DNA from: Aureobasidium sp. EXF-3400
Lineage: Eukaryota; Ascomycota; Dothideomycetes; Dothideales; Saccotheciaceae
Length of the DNA: 64,000 nucleotides
Direction: 5' to 3'
Assembly: GCA_024195585.1 (NCBI GenBank)
Contig: SWBL01000136.1
Span: 55,711 to 119,710 of the forward strand
In this document: positions 1-10,574 of the stretch, piece after piece
Position numbering within the stretch: position 1 is the first letter of the stretch
Layout of the letters: each line of letters opens with the position of its first letter
Translations under genes and position numbers: made by a program
The notes under the pieces: model-generated
Told to the model about the DNA's origin: nothing
What the model saw: the letters and a program-made list of their open reading frames with translations, nothing else
The model's database searches: none

Positions 1-47
1 AACCCTTAGCGCAACAACAAAACGCGTGGTTGCATCAGATAACAACC

Positions 48-1206
48 ATGCTCTCTTCTCCGGACGACTCAGATATGGAAGAACCAAAGACAAAACGCCA
101 AAAGATAAGCAATGATGATGACTTCCTCTATGGGTACGGATGGCAAGAGCCAAGATCAGAGTTGTATGTTGACTCTCCCTTGCAGCAGTAATCTAGTTCT
201 TCTCAAGGTTCATGACAAAGTCGTCGCACACGTCTCGACTGAACTCTTCAAGGACGCCTGCATCTCCGGTGTACAGCTTGATGATCCTACTTTTTGGCAT
301 GATGTTGGTGATATAGACGGACTTCGATACACATCCATGGACTGCGGCACCAACGAGAATGCGGCTCGTTTCCTAGCTTATTGGATCAATGGCAAAGATG
401 TGAATGACTGCTTTGCCGTCATCAAACTAGAAGAAGGTGGATGGAACACTTTCTTCTTCACATTCTATGGATTTTGCGTTGGGCGCGGTATCTTTGATCA
501 CGGGTTGCAAAGAGAGCTGATTGATTACTTCGTCTGGGCTCTCTACGAGTCAAAAACCACTGTAGAGAAGACTATCGAAGAACATGCCGCCCAATCTCAA
601 CACCAGCCCCGACAACAATCGCAGCTACTCGCTGAAGGACGATCCCCGAACATCACATCTATCACTCATCAGCTTCAGACACAATTCCCGCAAGCTTCGG
701 CAGAAAAGATTGAAGAGCTGGCAACTGAACGCTTGCGACATATTCACTCACGAGGACAGCACCAGCAGTCCCATCAGCAGGCTCGTCAGAGTGCGCTCGC
801 GCCAAACGGCTCGCCTCCTTACGATAAACACCTAGCAGCCCTCAATCAGAATATTGGCAGTGGTCAACATACAACCTCTCACACTCATCCTCCCAAAAAC
901 CAACGAGGCTGGTTGACAACCGCCTTTGAGGCGTATGACAGTTGCGCGTATCGTGACAAACATCTTGATTCTTTGTTCGCTGCTCTCTTCATCCACCATC
1001 ATCCCAAGTTCCTCGACGCGGACGAGGACGATGAATTGGGTATATCTCTGACCCTTCAAGCTGTGCGGGACAAGGCCCTGTCGCACTTCTGTCGAGCTCA
1101 GTACGGAGATGATAAAACTCTAGTAGAGGACCCGCTCATCGTAGATTGCGGACACCACTACAGATACTACCTCTCCCCGCCTGCTGAGTCATCGGCCGAT
1201 GACTAA
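48..1206 (+). CDS. BTB/POZ-like protein with Q-rich insert (family member 1)
   Basis: Two exons, 48-133 and 186-1206, with a 52-bp GT-AG intron; about 368 aa. The start at 48 is chosen because its exon encodes a basic leader (TKRQKIS) like that of the homologue at 9733 (TKKLKAS), and the splice restores frame exactly. The N-terminal half looks like a diverged BTB fold: VHDKVVAHVS, then FLAYWING, which matches FLAHWV in the paralogues at 1660-2506 and 9733-10574. About residues 155-245 are a Gln/His-rich linker holding a helical stretch (FPQASAEKIEELA). The C-terminal part (LFAALFIHHHPKFL, then CGHHYRYY) corresponds to the shared tail of the family. BTB domains usually mediate dimerisation or Cullin-3 binding; the role here is unknown. 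Convergent with the paralogue at 1660-2506. Confident of the gene, moderate on the fold. Confidence 0.7.
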
Positions 1207-1659
1207 GCCTATGGCCAAGATCAGTCTTCTCAAGCCTGAGGATGTTCAATGATGCGTAGACTTCGGGCAGACGAAGAAGTTTCGTAGATGTGATGAGGGA
1301 GTTCGCCAGAATATGGAGGGGACCAAACAACGAAGCGTATGAGGACAGAATCAAATAGCGAAGATAGAACAATCGGTGAAAAAGCATGATAATCAGAGTG
1401 GAGTCGCATTGAGAACGGGACACTATCTATCGAGAATCCTGCTGACTTCCCGGGGGCCGAGTTTCGTTTCCTCAAGGTACAAGACTGAGATCAGAAAGGA
1501 AGCCCTAAGCATGACCAATCTTTCTGATGCTAGCATCATTTTCAGATGTCTCATGACCAATGTTCATCCTCCTATCTTCCTTTGTTTGAGTTGCAGATCC
1601 TGATTTGTTCAGTCAGCTTTCATCCGTTGCATTGAAGATAAAGAAACATTACGTCGACT
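1207..1659. other. Convergent intergenic spacer
   Basis: Gap of 453 bp between two convergent BTB-like genes. Open frames here are short and show no recognisable protein. It probably holds both 3' UTRs. Confidence 0.5.
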
Positions 1660-2506
1660 TCACCAGCACTTCTCGCGATAGCAGTCTTGCTCGCCATGTT
1701 CGTGGTAGGCGCAGAATTGATCGAAGTCGATGGAGAGGACATCACCAGGAATGGTGTCATTGTCTTGGAGGTGGTTTCCGAGCCACAGCTTGAAGCGGTC
1801 CTTCTTGCGAGCAGTGAAGCCAGATCCGTAGTTGGCAAAGACGTTGGCATAAACGCGCATCAAACCACCGCGCATGCGGCACTCGTTGTCCATGCAAGAG
1901 TCGAAGATCTCGTTGATACCCTTGTTCTCGTTCTTCTGCAGCCAGATGATAAACCAGTCGACGAGGGAATCGAAGATGTCGCTAATGTATCTGTCCATGT
2001 TGGAGAAGTAGTTGGCGACAAGGTGAAACAGCGACAGAATCTCGGAGATGTTGTCATCATCTTCTGTAAGCTCGGGGCCCAGACAAACAGCGATGGAACC
2101 TGCAGTGTCGCGAGTGTTGACCCAGTGAGCCAGGAAGACAGCAACGCGCTCGTCAGCAGCGGTTTCGTAGCAGATGGTTGTCAGGCCTAGATTCTTATAG
2201 ACGTGACTTTCGTTCTCATTCAAGGCAGCCAGCAAGCCTTTGCGCATTATGGGAGCCAGATGGTCACGCTGGACCAATCCGACTGCCTTACCCCTGGACA
2301 ACAAGGAGATCGAAATTGTGCTGAGGCAAGCGTTTAGTTTACATAGTGCGAAGACTTAGAGATTGTACTCACCCACACAACGGCTCATTAGCAGCGCAGG
2401 CCTGGATGCGCAGAGTAGTGTGAGGATCGGCAGGCGACTTGTTGGTGTTAGCACTGTTGTGACGAGAAACAGCCAGCGACATGGTTGCGTTTGCTGTTTT
2501 TGTCAT
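1660..2506 (-). CDS. BTB/POZ-like protein (family member 2)
   Basis: Two exons on the minus strand, 2506-2373 and 2293-1660, with a 79-bp intron (GTGAGT...CCAG); about 255 aa. The first in-frame ATG is at 2506; a second ATG at 2482 has a better context (ACCATG) and would remove 8 residues. Recognisable blocks are FLAHWVN in the BTB-like part, a helical region ending LMRVYANVF, and a terminal CAYHEHGEQDC that could bind zinc. The same blocks occur in the gene at 9733-10574 (FLAHWV, LTRIFANLF, CDHHAHGDNDTC), so the two are paralogues despite low overall identity. Ascomycete BTB proteins of this type are numerous and mostly uncharacterised. Function not assignable. Confidence 0.75.
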
Positions 2507-2518
2507 GATAAGAAAGAG

Positions 2519-2556
2519 AAAAACCAAGAAAGAAAGAAAGAGAGAGAGAGAGATGA
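2519..2556. repeat. GA-rich low-complexity tract
   Basis: Purine tract made of AAGAAAG units followed by a run of GA dinucleotides just upstream of the minus-strand gene starting at 2506. On the coding strand it is a CT-rich tract, common in fungal promoters and 5' UTRs. Confidence 0.7.
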
Positions 2557-4026
2557 AGCGAGAGAGCGATTCGTGTGAGTTGTCGAAGCGAGCAGACGGA
2601 GATCTCGTTGTTTGGTCAGTGAGCCTGACTCGATATGGGTTGTAGTCTCTCACGGGACATAGCAGTCCAACAAGAAACTACGACTTGCTTCAGTAACTTT
2701 ATCTTGAATTCAAGGAGAGCCAACAAAGCGAGCGCCATCGTCTGGATTATTGTGCATTTCGTGACCACATAGCTGTAAATCAGAGATCACGGATCGATCT
2801 AGTCTTGTACTGGGAGCTCTCGAACGAGGTCACAAAGAAGTTGATATGATTTTGTAATGCCAGAGTAGACATGCTCAATGGTGCATATTGAGTGGGGAGC
2901 CTTGCTGTTGTAGACATCTGAAGATTGCAAAAAAAGAATTGCCGGTATCAGGATTCGAACACAGGACTGTTGGAGCACTCAAAAAGAGTTCTGTCAGTGG
3001 GGGTGTGCCCCCATCTCACTAAACTCCCATCAGGAAAGGACTGCGGCCGCCAGCCCCGACTCCGTCATCTGGAATTGGTAGGAACTGAACCTTTAGCAGT
3101 TATATAGGTTGCTTAGTTGTTGGATGCCCTAGCTTACTTAACCCCTGAGTCTGGGACTCCCCTTCACATCACAGATGCTATCTGCTCTGGCCGTTCTCTA
3201 TCACTTCTTTACGCTTGTTTGTTTCAACGTACATGGATGTAGCGTCAGAGCAGCGCTAGCTGCTTCTATCCATGGATTTGCCGTTTTCTTTGTTCCTTTG
3301 TCCTTTCTGACTACGTCAACGCTCGCAAAGACAGCAATGTTTCATTGAGATAAAGCATATGAACTGGAAGCACATCTTTGGCAGGTTGTCGCCACAACAA
3401 TCTTCTGCTCTGCATTCCGGAAGCTTATCATAATGCTTTCTATCGCCGTGGGATACGAGCTAGTGGGGGAACGAAACTTGAATAGAGCGATCGGGATTCT
3501 AAGTATACCAGTGTTGGTAAGTTTTCCTGTTGCTTCAGTCTACCAGCTGTAGTATTGCATGATCCGATTGACGAACTTGTCACTGTCCTGACACCAGCGG
3601 AAGTAGAGTCTCTCAATAAACATCATTTCATCTTGAGAACGACCCTGCATTCCAATGGCTTATGACATACCTTTCAGTCATTGTAAGGAACCAGCCTGTA
3701 GAGTACATATGAAGAAACAGCGGCCGAGTGGGATGCAACTCCAGTACTCCCAATGCTGATATTCGTCATTCGTAGCGCTTTGAGAATGCACAGTACTGAC
3801 AAGTGACGGCTTGCCGGGACAGCGTCATTGGAGCAGAGCCCCTCAACAGACACCCGTTACATTTCGAAACAATCATGCATTATTATAGGATGCGCGTTGC
3901 TTTCTACAGCTACAGGATAAGGGTAGACTTTGATAGACTGGATTGACTCCGGTTCAAGCATTTTCCTTCGGCTATCATCGACCCATTTGGATACTCCCTC
4001 CTATATGAAGGTCTTGAGACGAGCGA
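2557..4026. other. Gene-poor stretch with a tRNA-like relic
   Basis: No coding region is supported over about 1.5 kb. All open frames are short and end without recognisable domains. The only structured element seen is the tRNA-like sequence near 2941-3030. Confidence 0.5.
2941..3030 (-). pseudogene. tRNA-like relic (possible degenerate tRNA or tRNA-derived element)
   Basis: On the minus strand the 3' part reads TGTTCGAATCCTG, which matches a Pol III B-box and T-loop, about 10 nt before the presumed 3' end. Upstream are a weak A-box-like AGTGAGATGGG, a strong GGGGG-CACA-CCCCC hairpin and an ACTC-TTTTT-GAGT hairpin where an anticodon arm could lie. The T-stem pairs badly and the long GC hairpin does not fit a D-arm, so a functional tRNA is unlikely. 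It may be a decayed tRNA or the head of a short tRNA-derived retroelement. Low confidence. Confidence 0.3.
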
Positions 4027-5211
4027 TCATTCTTTAGCGCCCCAAACATCAGTCTCATCATACGATCTGATCGGACTGGACAAAGTACGCTTTGCAACCG
4101 AAACCTTGCGTGTAGCCACGGTACGCTGCTGGGTGGTGCCGTTGACAGAATTAGTGTTGATCTCGACGCAGCCATCTACTTGTTCCTTGGAGCAGAGCGT
4201 GTACAGGGTTTTGGTCGACATATCGCAGAGCTTCCCTTCAGATGGGGAAGCAAAATCCGGGCCCCATGAAGTGTTCGAGTTGCAAAGATTAGTCGCACTG
4301 TGAGAGGCGATGTTGGAGATGACAAGTTTATTCTCCATCCAGGGAAGGCGAGCACGAGAGACAGGGTTGTTTCGCTTGCCCATGATAGGCGATGCAGGTG
4401 CGCCTGCGTGCTATACTTTAGCCAAACTTTGGTGAGATTGTATGGATAGGCTTACCGGTGATCTCGCCTTCGTCGGGCGCAAAGATAGTAGAGGCACAGG
4501 CACCTTGTTCGAGAGTCATATGGTTAAACTCGCTGCCGTACGCGTAGGTTGCGAACTTCAGAGATGCACTTCCGATGCCGTTGTCGTGGTTTCCATCGAG
4601 CCATGTACAAGATGGATAGTAAAAAGTACCATCGTCAAGCTTGCCGGCAACTTCGTGGCTTTCAAACCAGGTCTGGCCGCAGCTGAATCACGATCATTAG
4701 TCTGGTTAGATTAAGGACAGGGGCCGGATTCGTAACGTACGAACGTCCGATATCTCCAGTCCATACACCATTCACGGAATTGTCATGCATCTGGACGGTG
4801 ATCCATGCAATACAAGTAGCATCATTGCTATTCTGAATCCCGATGTATTGACCTTGAGAGCCTGGGACGTTTTGATCGACCGTGAAGGTTAGAAAGTCGC
4901 CATTGCCAGCCATGGTCTGATTCCCAGCTGTTCCAATCTGCACGTTTTGGGAGTCGTAAGCGTAGACCTTGGAGATCTTGCCACCCTGATTGATCACGTT
5001 AGCTTCTAGAAATTCTGGCAAGAGGCCTTGACAATATGATGTGGTTGCTTACCAGGGTGTTTGAAGCACCTTTACCGGCACCGGCCTTGATACCGACGAT
5101 AGTACCTTTTGGATCTGCCTAACCAGGGGCAAAGTGGTCCATACCGAACTGGATGATTCCCAACCCAGTGCCAAGCAGTCCGATAGCTTCGGTAAATAGA
5201 GCACCAGCCAT
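4027..5211 (-). pseudogene. Uncharacterised ascomycete protein with in-frame TAG in exon 1
   Basis: Four exons on the minus strand: 5211-5053, 4985-4741, 4682-4456 and 4403-4027, all with good GT-AG signals and consistent phase (336 codons including the terminator). The protein starts with an Ala/Gly-rich hydrophobic segment (AIGLLGTGLGIIQFGMD), followed by a domain with ATCIAWITVQMHD and WTGDIGRSCGQTW, and a basic tail. This matches a family of unknown function that I recognise from many filamentous ascomycetes. Codon 31 (5121-5119) is TAG, and reading continues intact in the same frame for about 305 codons. No intron of normal size can remove the stop without breaking frame. It is either a recent pseudogene, a readthrough gene or a sequencing error. 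A TATA-like box lies about 130 bp upstream. Confidence 0.65.
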
Positions 5212-5338
5212 TGTATATGATGATGTGGGGTATGACGTTGTCTAAAAATGGAATGAAGATTTGTTGAAGAGTGATTATCGCTGTCGAAGTGTTGTGTGCT
5301 GAGTGGGACGATGTCAATGACCAAGCTGGTACTGGCCT

Positions 5339-5345
5339 CTTATAT
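5339..5345 (-). promoter_or_regulatory. TATA-like box upstream of the 4027-5211 gene
   Basis: The minus strand reads ATATAAG about 130 bp upstream of the ATG at 5211. The position suits a fungal TATA element; no experimental support. Confidence 0.35.
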
Positions 5346-6677
5346 GTACAAAGCTCTGCTTTGCCTCTTGCTCATTGCACTATACTCTGCGCGAGATATC
5401 GATAGACCCACCATCTCGCAAGAAGAGTTGGATGTTTAAGTGCGTTAGTGACTATCGAACAACTCTCGAGGTAGAATTTGGTCTGGTTGGTATGCACCCG
5501 TGTCGTATGTTAGAATGGCTAACAGGTATGGGTATTGGAACAACGCATAGATTTGAAGCTCAGAGGCTGAGCCTCATGCAAGAATCCCATGGTACTCTTG
5601 CCCAAGGATCGAGTCTCGCCTAACCTCAGATGAGGTATATCCGGGGAAAGGATGTCTGAATTGCACAAGATGATTCCTACAGTACAACAACTTACTGCAC
5701 GTTGGCTGTTTTTAACTGGCGGCCTCTTGAGAGTTGCAATTGCTCCGAGACCCTTGTCACACAAATATATGTAGACATGCGCAACAACTGCGAAGACAAC
5801 GCAAATGCATGGTGCCTCAATATCTGAGCCAAGCGCTCAGGTCAGTCTCTCGTTGATAAAAAATATAGCTGAGGTGCAGTGATGCCCTGCGCCAGTAGCC
5901 ATAAAAACACTTGGCAGCATTGCATAGATGACCATCCGGTTGCTAAGGGTGCAACAATCACTCGAGAGGATCGACTGACGTCGAGCAAGTCGATTTGCCG
6001 AGCTTGAGCCGGAGTTTCGGCACCAGTGTGCTTCTCTGTCTGCCCGTTGACCTGGTTCAGACGCACATACCTGACAGAGCATACAGTCACAACGAGTCAA
6101 ACGAAGTCACATATCAAGTAAACCAACGAATGTGACTCTGTCTCGGACATGTTGGAAGTCGCCAAGACCAAATGCATCGCATAGAGTGTTACCGAACGTC
6201 CGGATCGCTGGCCGCAACAAGACTCAGGATAGAGTGGTAAGGCGCTTACACGCGCACCATTCACATCTAGGAATGCAATAACAAGTCATTAACAATCGCC
6301 GCCAATCACTATGGCAGTATAACAGGCGGGATCAAGAAACACAGCGGCACATTGCTAATAGCCGCCTTTGACGCCGCACACTATCACCAACACGATGATT
6401 CACACTTCTATTCTGCCACGACCAACTCGAACCAACGTGCAAAGCGCCAAAGTTGGTTGAGCTTCTGATCCCTCGCTGCACAAGCTCTCCCGCGCGCCAG
6501 TGTCAAATAAAAGTGCAATATACTTGACTTGGCCTGCGGCTGTGCAGAGAATCAACTGACCGTCGCTGAGAACTGATGCTTTATATTCCTGCATATCCCC
6601 TCTTCCCACTCACACAGTCCATTTTCTTTGTCCAACATCTCTAAAGCCCAATCATCCCATCATCTTCTGCTAGCATC
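5346..6677. other. Intergenic stretch, no gene seen
   Basis: About 1.3 kb with only short overlapping frames on both strands and no recognisable protein. The last 150 bp carry AT-rich TTTATATT and a C/T-rich tract that probably belong to the promoter of the secreted protein at 6678. Confidence 0.5.
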
Positions 6678-7332
6678 ATGCATTACAGCCGCGGTACCCC
6701 GACCCTTTTGACCTTGCTCCTTGCATCCCAAGTGCAAGCTCAGATCGAGTGAGTGCCTGTGCCGAGTCCTGCACCGAGAAACTCCTGACATTAGATACAG
6801 CGGTACAAACTTGACTCTTGCTTTCTCAGCCCTCGAATCACGAATTTGGGGAGACAACAGTCCTTCGTTTTCCATGTGGGAAAGGCCCAAACCCCCATAT
6901 CAAACCTGCTTCAACCTGGCCGACGTGTTTGGTAACACCAGCAGCTTCTGGGACTACACAATCGAGCATGCGGAAAGTTACAACCCCAAAGCCAACTTTA
7001 CAACCCTCTCATACAAGCAGCTCAACGGTACTGGTCTTGCAATCGGTAAAGACGCCGCCAGGCTTGTCAAGGTTTGGCCATTGAAGGATTGTCGCGAGAG
7101 CGAAAGTCTTCCATGGTATGGATTCAGCTGCCAGGATAACGGAACATCTTATGACATCCCTGATGGTATCCAGAGTTTTTCTATCCTAGACAGAGCCGTG
7201 TCTGGCAACGAGGAACAAGGTCACTGTTGGACATGGGCTATTGATGGTCGTTCCGCGGCATCGACAAATTTTAAGGGCTGCTTTGCTGCAATGACGGCTG
7301 CTGTGTTGTCTGCTATTGTCTTGGTCTTGTAA
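6678..7332 (+). CDS. Secreted, probably GPI-anchored small protein (tandem copy 1)
   Basis: Exons 6678-6748 and 6801-7332, with a 52-bp intron; 200 aa. The start is chosen because the 71-nt first exon encodes a textbook signal peptide (LLTLLLASQVQAQ) and splices in phase. The mature part has N-glycosylation sequons and five cysteines, in the contexts TCFNLAD, KDCRES, FSCQD, GHCWTW and KGCFAA. It ends in a short hydrophobic tail (AAVLSAIVLVL) without a cytoplasmic extension, typical of a GPI attachment signal. The paralogue at 8662 shares exon length, intron position and all five cysteine contexts, including GKDAAR and WYGFSCQ. I do not recognise a named family. Cell-wall or host-interface proteins often look like this, but the function is unknown. 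Confidence 0.85.
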
Positions 7333-8661
7333 TAGGAGAGCAAGACAATACACTGGTTGATCTGTTGTTGAGTCAACGCAACTCAAGTTTCAGAGCAATC
7401 ACGTCGTGGAAGAGACTTGGTGGCGACTTATGGAATCGCAGGTTTCTACCCAAGGTTTTCTCTCTATCTATCGCTTTCTATGCCAGATTCTGTTTGCTAT
7501 GAGCGTTTGAGGATGCACATGTCTGTGATAAGTTAGCTCGGTATTGCAAAAGCTCTCGGCTATTCATCGCTTCCAGGAAGAGATGATGAAACACTAGTCT
7601 TTTGACAGCAAGTGCCTGCCTTGTGTATTGAGTAATCAATGTCTTAAGTTCTGGAAGGGATGTTCATGGCGACTGTTACTGACTTCCAACCGAGGTTTAG
7701 CCGTCCGAATCCTTCTCGATCAGGCACCCCGAGACATCCAGCAAATCAGAAGGTATCAGATCGCGCTCAACAACGATCGGACCTCTTGGGGAACTCCACT
7801 TTCAGGCTCACAGGCGCTGGCAAGGGGGCTTGGGCGGGCTTCAAGTGCGCCAATATGGTGCTTGGCGTAGCAGATCAGCTTGGTCGTGAGGCACAAAGCC
7901 TTGGCAAACAATCCTTCAAGGTTCCTTCCGGAAGCTACGGCCGAAGATCCTATATATTTCGTCAGTCCAACCTCTTTACTAAGTGCACCGATCTATGCAT
8001 TCACGGACGTACGGCCTAGCTTGGGAGCGGTAGCGTTCTCATCCTTGTATACATCCGTTCAGGATGTACGACTACCGCGAGGACAAAAGATAACGTCTGA
8101 GCATAGTGCGCCGTACTCGGGAGCTGTGAGCAGACGAGCTGTAAGGCAGTAGTCGAATCTCCCATTTGACACCTAGCTCCAATCCGCGATCAATGTCAAG
8201 AGGCCTGAAGCATGGTTCATGCCTACGATTTTCCGAAAACCAGAGCTCATACCGCCAACTGCTACAGTCCATATCCCAAACAAATACAGACATGAGTCGA
8301 GACTAATAGACACTCGTCGCGAGTCTTTGAGGTGAACACCGCAAACTATCACGTGTGTGTCGATCACTACAATGGATCCACACTGCGATCTAGACACTAA
8401 CAGCTAATACCACCATGTGACTTTCCACAAACAGTTTGATCCTGATCCTTTGCTTCAAGGCTATGCCTTGAGATCGACCGAATTTCAAGGAAACCTTGAC
8501 TTGGCCTACGAAATTCTGCAGAATCCCATATATTCATAATTGGACTGCTGCTAGTTGTAGTTGTTTAAAGTCCTTCGACCACTTCTCTGCTCACCCACTC
8601 GGTTCATAACTTTTCAGCTCTAACGTCCAAGTATACTCTATTCAAAGTTCTCACTTGCACT
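7333..8661. other. Intergenic stretch between tandem secreted-protein genes
   Basis: About 1.3 kb. A 119-codon open frame at 7660-8019 has no start context, no domain and no similarity to the flanking paralogues, so I do not call it. The final 100 bp are CT-rich leader for the gene at 8662. Confidence 0.5.
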
Positions 8662-9308
8662 ATGTATTTCAACCAAGCCATTCTGACTCTTCTACCATTG
8701 CTTCTTGCCCCGCAAGTAGAAGCTCAAAGCTCGTAAGCATATCTCTTGAGCTTGTGAAGATCGAAAACTGATATTGAAGCAGCATTCAAAATCTGACCCT
8801 CGGCTTCTCAGCCAACGATGGAAAAGGAAATGTCACATTCTCCACCAGTGAAGCGCCCTCAAGCGTGACTTGCTTCAACCTTGCCGAGATCTTCGCCAGC
8901 AATGCCAGTAGCGAACGATCCTACACCGTTTCCAATACCCAAGACTTCAATCTACAAACCAACTACACGTCACTCTTCTACCAGCAGCTCAATGAGAGCA
9001 TTAATGGAGATACCAGCGGTGTTGGTACTGGCAAAGACGCTGCTCGAGTGGTCGAAGTTTTCCCCGGAGAGGATTGCCGTGAAGCGGATGGTCTGTCATG
9101 GTACGGATTCAGCTGCCAAAATGCTGACGGAGAGACCTACGTCGTCCCTGGTGGTGTCAAGAGTTTCTCAGTCGTGAATAGAGCCGATTCTGCTAATCAG
9201 GGCCACTGCTGGGTCCTTGCTAAGCAGGGTGCAGCTTCGACAAGTTTCAAGGGTTGCTTTGCAGCGGTGATGGCTGCTGCGTTCTCTGGATTGCTCTTGG
9301 TCATGTGA
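8662..9308 (+). CDS. Secreted, probably GPI-anchored small protein (tandem copy 2)
   Basis: Exons 8662-8732 and 8783-9308, with a 50-bp intron; 198 aa. The first exon is again 71 nt and encodes a signal peptide (LTLLPLLLAPQVEAQ). The mature protein is rich in N-glycosylation sequons (NLT, NVT, NAS, NYT, NES). Its cysteines align with those of the 6678 gene: TCFNLAE, EDCREAD, FSCQN, GHCWV, KGCFAA. The tail AAAFSGLLLVM fits GPI-anchor processing. A tandem duplication with substantial divergence explains the pair. No catalytic motif is visible, so a structural, adhesive or effector-like role is possible but unproven. Confidence 0.85.
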
Positions 9309-9732
9309 TGAGTGAAAGATGTTTCAATCACCGTAATTCAAGGACCATGTACAGAGGTGAAGAGTCACGAACGCAAGGAAGGAAGAGGACTACGACCAAT
9401 CAGTCATTGGGCTCTGTACAGGTATCTTATGTATTACATGAACAGATGTTCGTTTCATTGGTACAGAAAATCTTGAAAACGTATGGTCAGGGAGAGGTCC
9501 AAGTCAATCATGCAAAGGCTCACATGGGAGTGATGAATTGCGTTGGTGCTCGTCAACGACCAAGTGAGTCGAGCTCACTTCTACGCGGTGCGGCGGTCCT
9601 TCCGAATTTATCGTGGCTCAACCCTTTCGCTCCGTCTGCTTTTCCTTCTACCTTCTCATCGCTCTTTCCTCTTTGTCTCACAAACTTCAGAACCTTTCTC
9701 GCACATACACACCGCAAAGAAACCTTAACAAC
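9309..9732. other. Intergenic spacer
   Basis: The 424 bp between two same-strand genes contain a C/T-rich stretch around 9640-9720 that probably forms the promoter and leader of the next gene. Nothing else is seen. Confidence 0.5.
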
Positions 9733-10574
9733 ATGTCAAACGAAAGCCCTTCTAATGCAAACAACGATGGTCCGGCCACAAAAAAACTGAAAGCGAGCAT
9801 CGGAGATGGCTTTCCCTACAGGTCAGCAATGATTGCATAGTCCATCTCACGGTACAGATCACTGATTTGGCTTCAAGTGCACGTATCACTATCCTCCAGT
9901 CATGTGGACATGCCATTTCCTCCGTGCACGCCAACGATTTTGCAAAGATCAGCGCACACGATACAGACTCATATCACATAATACGCGATACCGGTGGAGC
10001 GAGCATCCAAATCCTCAACTTTCCAGTCGACAAAACTCTAGTCAGATTCCTCGCTCATTGGGTCTACCATCGAGACGCAACAGAGGCAATCAATGCCAGC
10101 ATGAAGCGCCAAGACGAAGCGCAACCAGGCCAAGTCGACGAGGAGTGGTTAATCTTCCTTCTCAAAGCCATGAACTTCTGCAGTAACCGTGCCGAATTTA
10201 CCTGCGACATCACTGATTCTCTTTTGGACGCTTTCTTATCATTTATCGCGTCCAAAAGCGGTTTGGTCCACCTTGATCAGATCTTCACAGTCTGCAAGAA
10301 ACACTGCAAAACAATCACTCTAACTCGCATCTTCGCAAACCTGTTTCTTCACCACAGAAAGCAATTCGTGAAGCAAACTCCCGACGGTGCCTTTGAGCGA
10401 GCTGTCCAAAGACACATGTATGACGCGCTGGGAGATATCCTAGTCAATGATGGAGACTTCAAGAAGCTTCCGCATGATCTGTCGGTCCCAGGCTACCATC
10501 CTTGTGATCATCATGCACATGGAGACAACGATACTTGCTATGTCTGGGGCAGAGTGATGAACCCCGGCTGGTGA
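9733..10574 (+). CDS. BTB/POZ-like protein (family member 3)
   Basis: Exons 9733-9821 and 9878-10574, with a 56-bp intron (GTCAGC...TTCAAG); 261 aa. The first exon encodes a polar leader with KKLKAS, paralleling the first exon of the gene at 48. Exon 2 has FLAHWVYHRD, a helical middle, LTRIFANLFLHH, and the C-terminal CDHHAHGDNDTC, which recalls a compact metal-binding knuckle. These blocks are shared with the gene at 1660-2506, and FLAYW and LFIHHH with the gene at 48. The donor site is weak (GTCAGC), so the exact junction is less certain than the gene itself. Function unknown; BTB-type scaffold or Cullin-3 adaptor is the family-based guess. Confidence 0.75.

Noticed and set aside
5049..5324. 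Alternative frame through exon 1 of the 4027-5211 gene avoiding the TAG
   Set aside because: Its product bears no relation to the family, and it would enter exon 2 in the wrong phase.
7660..8019. 119-codon frame between the two secreted-protein genes
   Set aside because: No signal peptide, domain, similarity to neighbours or promoter signal.
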